A stretch of DNA of 64,000 bases, taken from NCBI GenBank assembly GCA_016471375.1, contig WGLZ01000030.1:1-64000 (forward strand), in the 5' to 3' direction. Source of the DNA: Cyanobacteria bacterium RI_101 (GTDB taxonomy: Bacteria; Cyanobacteriota; Cyanobacteriia; Cyanobacteriales; Microcystaceae). A model generated the notes under the pieces. That model saw nothing but the letters and a program-made list of their open reading frames with translations, searched no databases and had not been told where the DNA came from. A program made the position numbers and the translations under genes. Below, one piece after another: positions 43,736 to 53,205 of this stretch (positions are counted from its first letter, which is position 1; every line of letters begins with the position of its first letter).

Positions 43736-43778
43736 TCTAGCGGTTTCCCTGGCGATTGATCCCCAACCATGCTAGAAT

Positions 43779-43810
43779 CCCCATGCTAGATGGGGGAGCA
43801 TCGCTTTTTT
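43779..43810 (+). terminator. Rho-independent terminator after glyQ
   Basis: CCCCAT (43779-43784) pairs with ATGGGG (43790-43795) around GCTAG. Outer bases ATGCT and AGCAT extend the pairing, and a T6 run follows at 43805-43810. Confidence 0.75.
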
Positions 43811-43847
43811 CGGTTTTTAAACACTGAATGAATTTTCGTTTATCTCC

Positions 43848-43882
43848 ATCTGGTATCTGATATCTGATATCTGATATCTGAA
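43848..43882. repeat. Heptamer STRR array upstream of metK
   Basis: Five consecutive heptamers run ATCTGGT, ATCTGAT three times, then ATCTGAA. The array ends 36 bp before the metK start, so it lies in the leader or promoter region. It is the most regular of the four arrays in the window. Confidence 0.85.
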
Positions 43883-43918
43883 ACAACCGCCGTCTAGTTT
43901 TTAAAAGGATTAGGGAAA

Positions 43919-45175
<1,257 letters not shown>

Positions 45176-45195
45176 CGAGAGCGACGTTTAGAGTC

Positions 45196-45221
45196 GAGGG
45201 AGACGCTTGCCGCTCTCCCTC
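45196..45221. terminator. Hairpin between metK and petM
   Basis: GAGGGAGA (45196-45203) pairs with TCTCCCTC (45214-45221), 20 bp after metK. No T-run follows. A second hairpin, GAGACGG (45245-45251) with CCGTCTC (45264-45270), lies on the petM side. Together they plausibly separate these convergent genes. Confidence 0.45.
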
Positions 45222-45290
45222 CATTAGCTAAGCTTTGGGAACGGGAGACGGAATCGCTCAAAACCGTCTCGCCCCCGCCTTGGAAGAGGT

Positions 45291-45401
45291 TTACTCTTCG
45301 CTACCTTGAAGTTTGATAATGACAAATCCCCAGGCTAAACCTAAAAGCGTCAACCCAATTAGTAAAAACGCTCCGTTTGTCAACATACTTTCGGCGGTCA
45401 T
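45291..45401 (-). CDS. petM: Cytochrome b6f complex subunit PetM
   Basis: A 36-residue reading frame encodes [20 protein letters not shown], then [16 protein letters not shown]. This is the characteristic PetM sequence: a short N-terminus, one transmembrane helix and an acidic tail. PetM is subunit VII of the thylakoid cytochrome b6f complex, which moves electrons from plastoquinol to plastocyanin or cytochrome c6. A GGGAG ribosome binding site lies about 8 bp before the ATG. It is convergent with metK and 90 bp downstream of yggT on the same strand. It is far shorter than most gene-finder thresholds. Confidence 0.95.
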   Translation of the reverse strand: MTAESMLTNGAFLLIGLTLLGLAWGFVIIKLQGSEE

Positions 45402-45491
45402 AACACTCTCCCGTGATCTAAATTAAAGTAAAGTTAAAACGTAAATCTGGAGTCATTATCCCACAGGCGCTCCCCCTAGGACTCATTGGAC

Positions 45492-45770
45492 TTAAAATCC
45501 CGCCATCACGGGAACCTGATCCAAAGCGCCGGAGATGAGTTGGAGCGCCAAAATGGCTAGGATGGGGGAAAAATCCATGCCGCCCAGGGGAGGGATAAAG
45601 GAGCGGAAGATATTCAAATAGGGGTCGGTGATGGGGCTGAGGAAGGAGATGACGGAGTTGGCCCAATCGGCGGTTTGGAACCAGGAGAGGAGGATTCTGA
45701 CCACCAATAAAACTAGGTAAATATTGATGAAATTAAGGAGGGTTTGCACAATCAGAGCGGTGGCGTCCAT
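45492..45770 (-). CDS. YggT family membrane protein
   Basis: From the ATG at 45770 the 92-residue protein has two membrane helices (about 5-30 and 62-85). The conserved segment RILLSWFQTADWANSV and the PITDPYLNIFRSFIPPLGG signature lie between them. This is the YggT/Ycf19 family, which in cyanobacteria and plastids is linked to thylakoid or photosystem organisation and division. An in-frame ATG at 45848 adds 26 residues before the first helix and is unlikely. Confidence 0.9.
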   Translation of the reverse strand: MDATALIVQTLLNFINIYLVLLVVRILLSWFQTADWANSVISFLSPITDPYLNIFRSFIPPLGGMDFSPILAILALQLISGALDQVPVMAGF

Positions 45771-45913
45771 AGTCGATTTGGGGGAACGGGTGATTTTAGA
45801 AAACAGACAAGTTTGCGGAACTGGCGAAAAATAAGGGGGTGTCCCCATCTTAGCGGTTTGTTTTAACCGGCGCTATCCTCAGGGCTTTTTTATCGGCGCT
45901 GAAAACCCGACCC

Positions 45914-47203
45914 TTAAGCTTGTCCCAGTTGCTCCTCGACTTCTAAGTTAAAGAGCATCTTCAGGGATTGCAGACATTGTTTGCGGGCTTCGATGTCCTG
46001 CTGGGCCCGCAGTTGCACCATCGGCTCGTGGAGGATTTTATTGACGATGCCCCGGGTCAGCGCCTCGATCACTTCCTGATGTTTTTCGGCGAATTCGCTT
46101 CCCAAACGGGACAGCGCCTTTTCCAATTCCTGCTCGCGAATATCCTCCACTTTGCTCCGCAGGGAACTAATGGTGGGAACGGTTTCTAGGGAGCGCCACC
46201 AAAGTTCAAAGGCGTCCACTTCTTCTTCCAGCAGACCCTCGGCTTCCTGGGCCATTTTGCGGCGACTGGCTTGGTTTTGGGCCACCACGGCCTTGAGGTC
46301 GTCCACATTAAAGGCCCGCACCTGGGGCAAGTCCTGAACGTCGGCGGCCACGTTGCGGGGCACGGAAATATCCACCACCATCAGGGAGCGGTCTCCCCCC
46401 AGACAAGCGCCGAGATTTTGGCGGTTTAAAATGGGTTCGGTGGCGGAGGTGCTGGTAAAGACCAGATCGCTCTGGGCCACGGCGCCGAACAGTTCCGTTA
46501 GAGGAGCTAGGGTCAAAGACGCCTGGGGAAACTGAGCCGCCAATTCTTCCGAACGCCGGGCGGAGCGGTTAACAATGGTGATCTGGGACGCGCCTTTGGC
46601 CAGTAGATGCTTCACCAGCAGACAGGACATTTTGCCGGCGCCGATAATGGCCACTTTTTGGTTGGACAGTTCTAACTTCGCGTGGGCCAACTCCACCGCC
46701 GCGGAACTGATGGAAACGGCGCCGGTGCCAATGCTGGTTTCCGTCCGCACCCGGCGCCCGGCGGTAATGGCCTGTTTAAAGAGGCGGTCGAGCAAACGGC
46801 CAACCCCCTGGTATTTTTGCCCGAGTTTATGGGTGTTGCGCACCTGGGCCAAGATTTGCCCTTCCCCCAGCACTAAGCTTTCCAAGCCCGCCGCCACTCG
46901 CATCAAGTGCCGCACCGCGTCCTGATGGAGCAGGGTAAAGAGATAGCGCCGTAGGTGAGAGAGGGGAATGTGACCCGTTTCCGCCAAAAATTGGGTGATT
47001 TCAATGACGCCCTTTTCCGTTTCCGTCACCACGGCGTAAATTTCCAGACGGTTGCAGGTGCTAATAATGGCCGCTTCCTCAATATGGGGATAGCCCCGCA
47101 GATGGCGGAGCGCGCCTTCCAGTCTGTCTTCCGGGATGCTCAATTTTTCGCGAATGTCCACCGGGGCCGTTTTATGACTCAGACCCACCACGGCAATATT
47201 CAT
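45914..47203 (-). CDS. hemA: Glutamyl-tRNA reductase
   Basis: GluTR reduces glutamyl-tRNA to glutamate semialdehyde, the first committed step to heme, chlorophyll and bilins. The 429-residue enzyme has the catalytic Cys50 in [11 protein letters not shown], the family start [14 protein letters not shown], and [13 protein letters not shown]. The NADPH-binding [14 protein letters not shown] follows, then the C-terminal dimerisation helix. Length matches bacterial GluTR. It is preceded by about 148 bp without a gene, then sppA on the same strand. Confidence 0.97.
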   Translation of the reverse strand: MNIAVVGLSHKTAPVDIREKLSIPEDRLEGALRHLRGYPHIEEAAIISTCNRLEIYAVVTETEKGVIEITQFLAETGHIPLSHLRRYLFTLLHQDAVRHLMRVAAGLESLVLGEGQILAQVRNTHKLGQKYQGVGRLLDRLFKQAITAGRRVRTETSIGTGAVSISSAAVELAHAKLELSNQKVAIIGAGKMSCLLVKHLLAKGASQITIVNRSARRSEELAAQFPQASLTLAPLTELFGAVAQSDLVFTSTSATEPILNRQNLGACLGGDRSLMVVDISVPRNVAADVQDLPQVRAFNVDDLKAVVAQNQASRRKMAQEAEGLLEEEVDAFELWWRSLETVPTISSLRSKVEDIREQELEKALSRLGSEFAEKHQEVIEALTRGIVNKILHEPMVQLRAQQDIEARKQCLQSLKMLFNLEVEEQLGQA

Positions 47204-47351
47204 AGGATCTCCTCAAGGGGTGCAATCGTTAGGATCTTAAAAAAATGAGGTTAAAAGGGGTTCTCAACCCTTGCAATGTAGTCCCAATCGGGCGAGAGAA
47301 CAAGAGTTAAGGGGGCGGTTTTTGGTGAAGTTTTGTTACACTTTTCCGGCG

Positions 47352-48164
47352 CTAGGGGCGGTAGAGCCAGAGGGGTTGCCCCTGGGTCGTCAGCTCAAAG
47401 GCCAGGTCTTGAAAAACGGCGCCGCCAAGGGTTTGCCGACTCCCCGTCAGGCGCCGCAACCAAGGCTTTGGCTCCTCTAGGGTCTTGCACTCCGCCTTCT
47501 CAGGGTCGAGGCCGGCTAACTCCGCGGCCCAGCGCCGGGCGTCTTCTTCTGTTCCCAGGCGATCCACCACCCCTAAGGCGAGGGCCTGCTGGCCGGTGAA
47601 AATGCGACCGTCGGCGAAACTCTTAACCCGCTCTAGGGATAAATTTCGGGCCTGGGCCACGGTTTCCACAAATTGGGCGTAACTGTCGTCGATTAAGTCC
47701 TGAAGGATGCTTTGCTCTTCCGGGAGCAATTCTCGGTCGAAGGCTAAAATATCTTTGTAGGGGCCGGATTTAATCACCTTAAAGGAAACCCCGATTTTCT
47801 CTAATAGTTTCTCTAAATTATTGCCCCGCAAAATCACGCCGATACTGCCGGTGATCGTCCCCGGATTGGCCATGATGTGGGGGCAACCCATGGCGATATA
47901 GACCCCCCCCGACGCGGAAATATTGCCAAAGCTGGCCACGATTTTCACCGTTTCGCTCAGTTTTTTGAGCGCCTGGTAAATTTCCTGGGAATCCCCCACG
48001 ACTCCGCCGGGGGAGTCGATCCGCAGGAGCAACGCCGGATATTTTTTCTCTTCAATGGTCTTCAGCGCCGCCAGAACTTGCTTGCGGGTATTGCCGGCGA
48101 TGGCGCCGCTGATTTCGAGGCGGGCGATTTGTTTTTTGGCGTTGGGAGGAAAAGGCCAGATCAT
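47352..48164 (-). CDS. sppA: Signal peptide peptidase SppA
   Basis: From the ATG at 48164 the product has 270 residues. This is the short single-domain SppA with the serine nucleophile in SASGGVYIAMG (near 94), the lysine base in GPYKDILAFDREL (near 145), and RIDSPGGVVGDSQEIY. It degrades cleaved signal peptides; cyanobacterial SppA has also been linked to antenna proteolysis. An earlier in-frame ATG at 48188 would add eight residues. The C-terminal 40 residues are Pro/Leu-rich beyond the catalytic fold. Confidence 0.92.
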   Translation of the reverse strand: MIWPFPPNAKKQIARLEISGAIAGNTRKQVLAALKTIEEKKYPALLLRIDSPGGVVGDSQEIYQALKKLSETVKIVASFGNISASGGVYIAMGCPHIMANPGTITGSIGVILRGNNLEKLLEKIGVSFKVIKSGPYKDILAFDRELLPEEQSILQDLIDDSYAQFVETVAQARNLSLERVKSFADGRIFTGQQALALGVVDRLGTEEDARRWAAELAGLDPEKAECKTLEEPKPWLRRLTGSRQTLGGAVFQDLAFELTTQGQPLWLYRP

Positions 48165-48464
48165 AAATATTGAACGATATAAGGGCAAGGGAGAGGCCTC
48201 CGCCGGGAGCGCGACAGGCCAGCTTTCATCTTAAGAGAAAAGTCAATCAGTCCCTTGCATCCGCCCAACTTGGGGGACGTTGAGGCCGTTTCCCCGGGGT
48301 ATTGGGGGCCTTTGCAAACATCCTCTCAAGGTTTTAAGATATCCTCGACGTCAGGAAGCGGAAAGGCGAGCGGAAGCGCCGCTTTCCCGGAACCGTTAAG
48401 CTCCTTCGGCGAGAGCCTTGCAACATCGGCGCGAATCGCCCTTTACATACCCAACTTAGCACCC

Positions 48465-48752
48465 ATGACTACTTCCCAAGCTCCCGGCGCCGACGCCGTC
48501 GATCAAGCCATCGCCAGCGGCGTCGATTTCGACGGCTCCCCCATTCCCCAGGAGAAACTTGACCTTTACCAGCGGGTCATGGCCCTCGAAGGGCAACGGC
48601 AACGGAGCGGCGTCAGCAACACCATGCGCTCCCGCATCGTCCGCATCGGCGCTAAGCATCTGCCCCAGGCGGAACTGGAGCAAGCTCTAGCCCAGGCGGG
48701 TTTCGCTCCCCTGAAGGAGAAAGAAATCGCTTTTTTCTACGGTAGTAAATAG
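48465..48752 (+). CDS. Small conserved cyanobacterial protein
   Basis: The 95-residue product starts at ATG 48465 and contains GVDFDGSPIPQEKLDLYQRV, RQRSGVSNTMRSRIVRIG and a C-terminal APLKEKEIAFFYG. It is soluble and probably helical. I know the pattern as conserved among cyanobacteria but cannot name a function. The frame is open upstream to 48255, but those residues are low quality and not protein-like. It is 13 bp before the SDR gene and probably co-transcribed. Confidence 0.8.
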   Translation: MTTSQAPGADAVDQAIASGVDFDGSPIPQEKLDLYQRVMALEGQRQRSGVSNTMRSRIVRIGAKHLPQAELEQALAQAGFAPLKEKEIAFFYGSK

Positions 48753-48765
48753 GAGCGCTTAACCG

Positions 48766-49422
48766 ATGAAAGTTTTAGTGGTCGGCGCCGCGGGGCAAAC
48801 GGGACGGCGAGTAGTGACGGCGTTAAAGGAGCGGGGTATCCCTCACAGAGCCTTGGTTCGGAACCTGGAAAGCGCCGAAGGGGTTCTCCCCCCAGACACT
48901 GAGATTGTCGTCGGCGACGTCCTTCAGCCGGAAACCTTAAAAGCGGCGCTGGCGGACTGCACCCGCCTGATCTGCGCCACCGGCGCTCGTCCTAGTTTGG
49001 ATCCCACGGGCCCTTTAAAGGTGGATTATTTGGGGACTCGCTCTTTAGTGAAAGCGGCGAAGGAACAGGGAGTCGAGCAATTTGTTCTGGTTTCCTCCCT
49101 CTGCGTCTCCCGCTTCTTCCATCCTCTGAACCTCTTTTGGCTGGTGCTTTACTGGAAACAACGCGCGGAGGCCTATTTGCAAGAGAGCGGTTTAACTTAC
49201 ACCATCGTCCGTCCCGGCGGTTTGAAAAACGAAGACAACGATTGGCCCGTTGTTGTAGAGGGCCCCGACCGACTCTTTGAAGGCGGTATCCCCCGAACAA
49301 AGGTGGCCCGGGTCTGCGTGGAAGCGCTTTTCGACCCCGGCGCTCGCGATAAAATCCTCGAAATCGTCAGCCGGGCCGACGCCCCGAACCGCCCCCTGGG
49401 AGAACTCTTCGCCCAGGTTTAA
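48766..49422 (+). CDS. NAD(P)-binding atypical SDR protein
   Basis: The 218-residue protein has the Rossmann dinucleotide motif VVGAAGQTGRRV at its N-terminus, VVGDVLQPETL, the ICATGARPS strand and FVLVSSLCVSRF. YWKQRAEAYLQESGLTYTIVRPGGL follows. The classical YxxxK catalytic pair is not evident, which fits the atypical SDR (NmrA/Tic62/Ycf39-like) group. Such proteins bind NADP(H) and often act as redox-linked assembly or regulatory factors. Substrate unknown. Confidence 0.88.
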   Translation: MKVLVVGAAGQTGRRVVTALKERGIPHRALVRNLESAEGVLPPDTEIVVGDVLQPETLKAALADCTRLICATGARPSLDPTGPLKVDYLGTRSLVKAAKEQGVEQFVLVSSLCVSRFFHPLNLFWLVLYWKQRAEAYLQESGLTYTIVRPGGLKNEDNDWPVVVEGPDRLFEGGIPRTKVARVCVEALFDPGARDKILEIVSRADAPNRPLGELFAQV

Positions 49423-49505
49423 CCCCTCCTTAACCCCTGCCCCTAACGACTCTTTTGGGTTACAGTTTAGGGGCAATCGCATTCTTGAGTAAGAGACCTC
49501 ACCGT

Positions 49506-50105
49506 ATGGCTTACACCCTTCCCGCTCTTCCCTACGAATACACGGCCCTAGAGCCTTGCATTTCCAAAAGCACCCTCGAATTTCACCACGACAAACACCA
49601 CGCCGCCTATGTGAATAATTTCAACGCGGCGGTGGCGGGGACTGAGTTGGATAGCCTCTCCCTCGAAGACGCCATTAAAGCCGTGGCGGGGGACGCCGCT
49701 AAGGCCGGCATTTTTAATAACGCCGCCCAGGCGTGGAACCACAGTTTCTACTGGAACTGCATGAAACCCGCGGGCGGCGGCGAACCGACCGGCGCCCTGG
49801 CGGAGAAAATTAAAGCTGATTTCGGTAGCTTCGAAGCCTTTGCGGACGAGTTCAAAAAAGCCGGCGCCACCCAGTTCGGTAGCGGTTGGGCTTGGCTGGT
49901 TCTCGATAACGGAACCCTGAAGGTGACCAAAACCGGCAACGCCGAAAATCCCATGACCGCCGGTCAAATTCCCCTCCTCACCATGGACGTTTGGGAGCAC
50001 GCCTACTATTTGGACTACCAAAACCGGCGCCCGGACTACATTACGGACTTCCTGACCAAGCTGGTGAACTGGGACTTTGTGGCCGCTAACCTCGCCGCCG
50101 CGTAG
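49506..50105 (+). CDS. sodB: Iron superoxide dismutase
   Basis: The 199-residue enzyme starts at ATG 49506 with MAYTLPALPYEYTALEP. Metal ligands are seen in FHHDKHHAAYV (first His), NHSFYWNCM (second His), and DVWEHAYYLDYQNRRPDY (Asp and third His). The GATQFGSGWAWLV segment and the Gln-containing AAQAWNH favour Fe over Mn. It removes superoxide in the cytoplasm. The frame extends to 49455 upstream with unrelated residues. A repeat-rich region follows the stop. Confidence 0.96.
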   Translation: MAYTLPALPYEYTALEPCISKSTLEFHHDKHHAAYVNNFNAAVAGTELDSLSLEDAIKAVAGDAAKAGIFNNAAQAWNHSFYWNCMKPAGGGEPTGALAEKIKADFGSFEAFADEFKKAGATQFGSGWAWLVLDNGTLKVTKTGNAENPMTAGQIPLLTMDVWEHAYYLDYQNRRPDYITDFLTKLVNWDFVAANLAAA

Positions 50106-50111
50106 ACAATC

Positions 50112-50400
50112 AGAATCCCCCCTAGCCCCCCTTGGAAAGGCTACCGTGTACATACAACTGTCAGAATCCCCCCTAACCCCCCTTTGAAAGGGGGGAAAAC
50201 TCCTCAAAGTCCCCCTTGTAAAGGGGGATTTAGGGGGATCAAACTCCAAAACAGGTCTTTAACCGAGATCTGTGTACACCGTAGCCTTGGAAAGGGGGGA
50301 AAACTTCTCAAAGTCCCCACTTCGACAGGCTCAGTACGGCGCCTTGCAAAGAGGGATTGTTCCACTGAGCTTGCCGAAGTGTAGGGGGATAAATCCCCAA
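50112..50400. repeat. Clustered G/C-run repeats between sodB and DUF1499 gene
   Basis: Repeated modules read AATCCCCCCTAACCCCCC, TTGAAAGGGGGGAAAACT, CTCAAAGTCCCCC and GGGGGATTTAGGGGGAT. One module set is nested inside another. Two copies of the CTTCGAC/GCTCAG module (50318-50336 and 50362-50381, inverted) lie in the right half. Long frames that cross the region are artefacts of the repeat. No gene is supported in the 358 bp. Confidence 0.75.
50130..50295. mobile_element. MITE-like insertion with 11-bp duplication
   Basis: The direct repeat CCTTGGAAAGG occurs at 50130-50140 and 50285-50295. The 144 bp between them begin CTACCGTGTACATA and end TGTGTACACCGTAG, imperfect inverted repeats matching at 12 of 14 positions. 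Removing the segment with one direct repeat rebuilds an intact copy of the surrounding repeat. That is what target-site duplication by a small non-coding element predicts. No transposase is encoded. Confidence 0.55.
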
Positions 50401-50463
50401 AGCGGAAATGACCTTTTAAATCTATCCATCCCCCCTCAGCGCCGACCAGTAGGGCGTTTTTTT

Positions 50464-50964
50464 ATGAAATCTTTAACCGTTTGGCTTGCGGCCGGATTAG
50501 CGGCGCTGCTGTTGAATTTCCTTTGCGCGGAACCCAGTCGGGCCGCTCTGCCCGGCGCCGCCGCTCTCTTTGCCGGGTCGGCGCCGGCTAATTTAGGGGT
50601 TGAGCAGGGCCGTCTAGCGCCCTGTCCCGAGACTCCCAACTGCGTCAGTAGTCAAGCGCCGGACGCCGTTCACAAGATCGAATCTTTGTCCTATTCCGGC
50701 GATCAAGCCGCGGCTCGCCAAACTTTAATTCAAGTCCTCGGCGCCGTTCCCCGCACTCAGATTGTCGCCCAGGAAGAAAACTATATTCGGGCCGAGTCCC
50801 AGAGCCGTCTTTTAGGCTTTATCGACGATCTAGAATTTTACTTTCCCCCGGACGCCGCCGGGATTGAAGTTCGCTCCAGTTCCCGTCTGGGGGAATCGGA
50901 TCTGGGGGTCAACCGGCGCCGGCTGGAGCAAATCCGCTTGGCTCTGCTGGATTTGGGCGCTTAA
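50464..50964 (+). CDS. DUF1499 family exported protein
   Basis: The 166-residue protein starts at ATG 50464 with a signal peptide (MKSLTVWLAAGLAALLLNFL, cleavage near SRA). The DUF1499 domain follows, with CPETPNCVSSQAPD, RTQIVAQEENYIRAES and FIDDLEFYFPPDAAGIEVRS. The family is widespread and its function unknown; location is expected to be periplasmic or thylakoid lumenal. The longer frame from 50272 runs through repeats and is rejected. cobU starts 6 bp after the stop. Confidence 0.9.
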   Translation: MKSLTVWLAAGLAALLLNFLCAEPSRAALPGAAALFAGSAPANLGVEQGRLAPCPETPNCVSSQAPDAVHKIESLSYSGDQAAARQTLIQVLGAVPRTQIVAQEENYIRAESQSRLLGFIDDLEFYFPPDAAGIEVRSSSRLGESDLGVNRRRLEQIRLALLDLGA

Positions 50965-50969
50965 CCCCG

Positions 50970-51512
50970 GTGGCGGTGATTTTAGTGACGGGGCCGGCCC
51001 GTTCCGGCAAGAGCGAGTGGGCGGAAGCCTTAGCGGGCCAAAGCGCCGAATCGGTCGTTTATCTGGCCACCGGCCGGGAAGACCCGGAGGATCCCGAGTG
51101 GCAGGCCCGCATCGAACGCCATCGACAACGGCGCCCGCCCCACTGGCAAACCTGGGCGGTTCCTGTAGAGCTAACCCCGGCGCTCCGGCGCTTGGCGCCG
51201 CCCCAGACGGTTTTAGTGGACTCTCTGGGAACTTGGGTGGCTAATGGTTTAGAGCTAGAAGCGTCGGAGTGGGAGGAACGTCAAGGGGATTTCCTAGCGT
51301 TTCTAGGAGAGACGGCGCTGGATTTGGTCTTAGTGGCCGAAGAAACGGGCTGGGGCCTCGTGCCCCCCTACCCCCTCGGACGGCGCTTTCGAGACCGCCT
51401 CGGCGCTTTGACCCGACGGGTGGGAAGCGCCGCCGACCAGGTTTACTTAGTTGTCGGCGGCTACGCGCTTGATCTCAGTCGCTGGGGAGAGCCGTTACCG
51501 CTAAAGGATTAA
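50970..51512 (+). CDS. cobU: Adenosylcobinamide kinase/guanylyltransferase
   Basis: CobU phosphorylates adenosylcobinamide and attaches GMP in the assembly of the cobalamin nucleotide loop. The 180-residue protein starts at GTG 50970. Its P-loop is GPARSGKS (residues 8-15), followed by YLATGRE, the HRQRRPPHWQTW stretch with the guanylylated His region, LVDSLGTWVANGL and EETGWGLVPPYPLGRRFRD. It is a lone cobalamin gene here, apparently transcribed with the DUF1499 gene. Confidence 0.95.
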   Translation: MAVILVTGPARSGKSEWAEALAGQSAESVVYLATGREDPEDPEWQARIERHRQRRPPHWQTWAVPVELTPALRRLAPPQTVLVDSLGTWVANGLELEASEWEERQGDFLAFLGETALDLVLVAEETGWGLVPPYPLGRRFRDRLGALTRRVGSAADQVYLVVGGYALDLSRWGEPLPLKD

Positions 51513-51766
51513 GGGTATTCAACCCCGCGTAATGGGAACATTCCCTTATAAAAGTCCTGGGAGAGGATCAGGGTATTTACGGAGAGCCGGAGGGAGAGTC
51601 AAAATTTCCGCCCAGGGAACAAGTTTTAGATTCCGCTTTCAGGACATTTTTAGCGAAGGAATCGGTCAGGGATGGTATGGTAGCTACTATCATGGTGGCT
51701 AGAGAAACGCCCGCGCCGACTCTAGCCCGCCCCTTCATGCCCGCCCGCCAAGCAGAAAGGAAATTT

Positions 51767-52132
51767 ATGAGTGCAGTTTTGCTTGTAGAAGATAGCTCCA
51801 GCCAGCGCGAGATGATTGCTGGCATCCTCAAAGAGCGCGGCTGGAACGTCACGGTGGCCTGCGACGGAGTCGAGGCGCTGGAAAAAATTCAAAAAGCCAG
51901 TTTTGACTTGGTGGTGTTGGATATTGTCATGCCCCGGATGAATGGCTACGAGGTCTGTCGGCGCATCAAATCCGATCCGAATACCAAGCATGTTCCCGTA
52001 ATCATGTGCTCTTCTAAAGGAGAGGAATTTGACCGCTACTGGGGGATGCGTCAAGGCGCCGACGCCTATATCGCCAAACCCTTTCAACCGGTGGAACTCT
52101 TGGGAACCATTAAGCAACTTCTGCGGGGCTAG
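51767..52132 (+). CDS. CheY-like regulator of taxis operon (PilH/HmpB type)
   Basis: From ATG 51767, with AGAAAGGA upstream, the product is a stand-alone receiver of 121 residues. It has acidic pair VEDS, Asp52 in LVVLDIVMPRMNG, the conserved GEEFDRYWGMRQGADAYIAKPF with the KPF lysine, and no output domain. It is the first gene of a four-gene taxis operon. The next regulator starts at the base after its stop. Gene order matches the Synechocystis pil and Nostoc hmp taxis clusters. An in-frame ATG at 51677 is upstream of the ribosome site and rejected. Confidence 0.92.
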   Translation: MSAVLLVEDSSSQREMIAGILKERGWNVTVACDGVEALEKIQKASFDLVVLDIVMPRMNGYEVCRRIKSDPNTKHVPVIMCSSKGEEFDRYWGMRQGADAYIAKPFQPVELLGTIKQLLRG

Positions 52133-52528
52133 ATGGCGGTCATGAGTTCTGTGCTAATTGTGGACGATAGTCAGACTTGGCGGGAAATCGTAGCCGGATG
52201 GTTTCGGGAACGGCGCTGGCGGGTCGTTGGCGCGGGGGACGGAGTCGAAGCCCTAACCGCTCTGGAGCAAGAGCGCTTTGATCTCATCCTCCTGGACGTC
52301 ATTATGCCCCGCCTCAACGGTTTTGAAGTCTGCCGGCGCCTCAAAAGCGATCCTCAAACCCAAGCCATTCCCATTTTGATTATGAGTAGTAACGATAATG
52401 AATTTGACCGCTATTGGGCTTTGCGGCAGGGAGCTGACGACTATTTAGGCAAGCCGTTTGCCGCGCAGGTTCTCTGGGCGGCGCTCCAGCCGTTTTTTGC
52501 CGATTTCTCGTCGAGCCTAGTTCTTTAG
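52133..52528 (+). CDS. Second CheY-like regulator of taxis operon
   Basis: This 131-residue receiver begins directly after the previous stop (an ATG at 52142 is an alternative). The acidic pair is VDDS, and Asp55 lies in LILLDVIMPRLNG. The same EFDRYWALRQGADDYLGKPF segment shows it is a paralogue of its neighbour, presumably by tandem duplication. Two receivers before CheW match the PilG/PilH logic, except that the PATAN domain of PilG is absent here. It would exchange phosphate with a CheA encoded elsewhere. Confidence 0.92.
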   Translation: MAVMSSVLIVDDSQTWREIVAGWFRERRWRVVGAGDGVEALTALEQERFDLILLDVIMPRLNGFEVCRRLKSDPQTQAIPILIMSSNDNEFDRYWALRQGADDYLGKPFAAQVLWAALQPFFADFSSSLVL

Positions 52529-52541
52529 GGCGTTCTCTATT

Positions 52542-53075
52542 ATGGTTGGTCAATCTCCCTTTATCAGCGAAGAAGACTCCCAGTTCAGTCCAGACCTTCA
52601 GGCTATCCAGGGGCTAGAGGGGGAACTTCACCTCCGTTTTTATTTGCCGTCTAAGGACGAGTTCGCCCTGCCCGCCATCGCCATTCGGGAGGTGATGCAA
52701 CAGCCCCCGGACCGTATCACCCCCATTCCCAACGCCTCTCCCCTACTCCTGGGCACCATCAATCTCCGGGGCCAGGTGATCTGGGTGGCGGATTTGGGGC
52801 AGTTTTTGGGCAATACCACTCCCCTCAACACGGATCGGGCGGAAATTCCCGTCATCGCCGTAGAAGATCAAGAAACCATTCTCGGTTTAGCCATCGACGG
52901 CTTGGGGGACATGGAATGGCTCGATCCCGAAAAACTGCAACTCTCTAACAACGTCCCCGACCACATCGCGCCCTACGTTCAGGGAGAATGGACCTTAAGC
53001 GCCGAAGAGCGCCAGCATGTTCTCCGCCTGTTGGATCATGTGGCCATTCTGCGCTCCGCTCGCTGGGCGACTTAA
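52542..53075 (+). CDS. CheW-like coupling protein (PilI/HmpC type)
   Basis: The 177-residue protein is a single CheW domain after about 25 residues of leader. It shows FALPAIAIREVMQ, ITPIPNASPLLLGTINLRGQ (the diagnostic LGxINLRG turn) and VIAVEDQETILGLAIDGL. CheW links receptors to the CheA kinase. It lies 13 bp after the second regulator and 130 bp before the receptor gene. Confidence 0.95.
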   Translation: MVGQSPFISEEDSQFSPDLQAIQGLEGELHLRFYLPSKDEFALPAIAIREVMQQPPDRITPIPNASPLLLGTINLRGQVIWVADLGQFLGNTTPLNTDRAEIPVIAVEDQETILGLAIDGLGDMEWLDPEKLQLSNNVPDHIAPYVQGEWTLSAEERQHVLRLLDHVAILRSARWAT

Positions 53076-53205
53076 GGGGGATTTAGGGGGCTGATCGACC
53101 TTGATTAGACATCTTCTTAGGGTTTTCCGACTCTACAATTTAAGATAGTAGCCAACGCCCCGGCCCCTTACCCCGCTAATCCTTCATCTACGGAGACAGG
53201 CACCT

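Noticed and set aside
43811-43918. SAM riboswitch before metK
   Set aside because: I could not find a SAM-I or SAM-II type conserved core; the leader is mostly the heptamer array.
48255-48464. N-terminal extension of the 95-residue protein
   Set aside because: The residues are Ser/Gly/Pro-rich without family resemblance, and the conserved part starts at 48465.
49548-50249. Minus-strand frame of 233 codons across sodB and the repeats
   Set aside because: Its start lies in repeat sequence and the rest is antisense to superoxide dismutase.
50272-50463. N-terminal extension of the DUF1499 protein
   Set aside because: The extension is translated repeat sequence. The signal peptide begins at the ATG at 50464.
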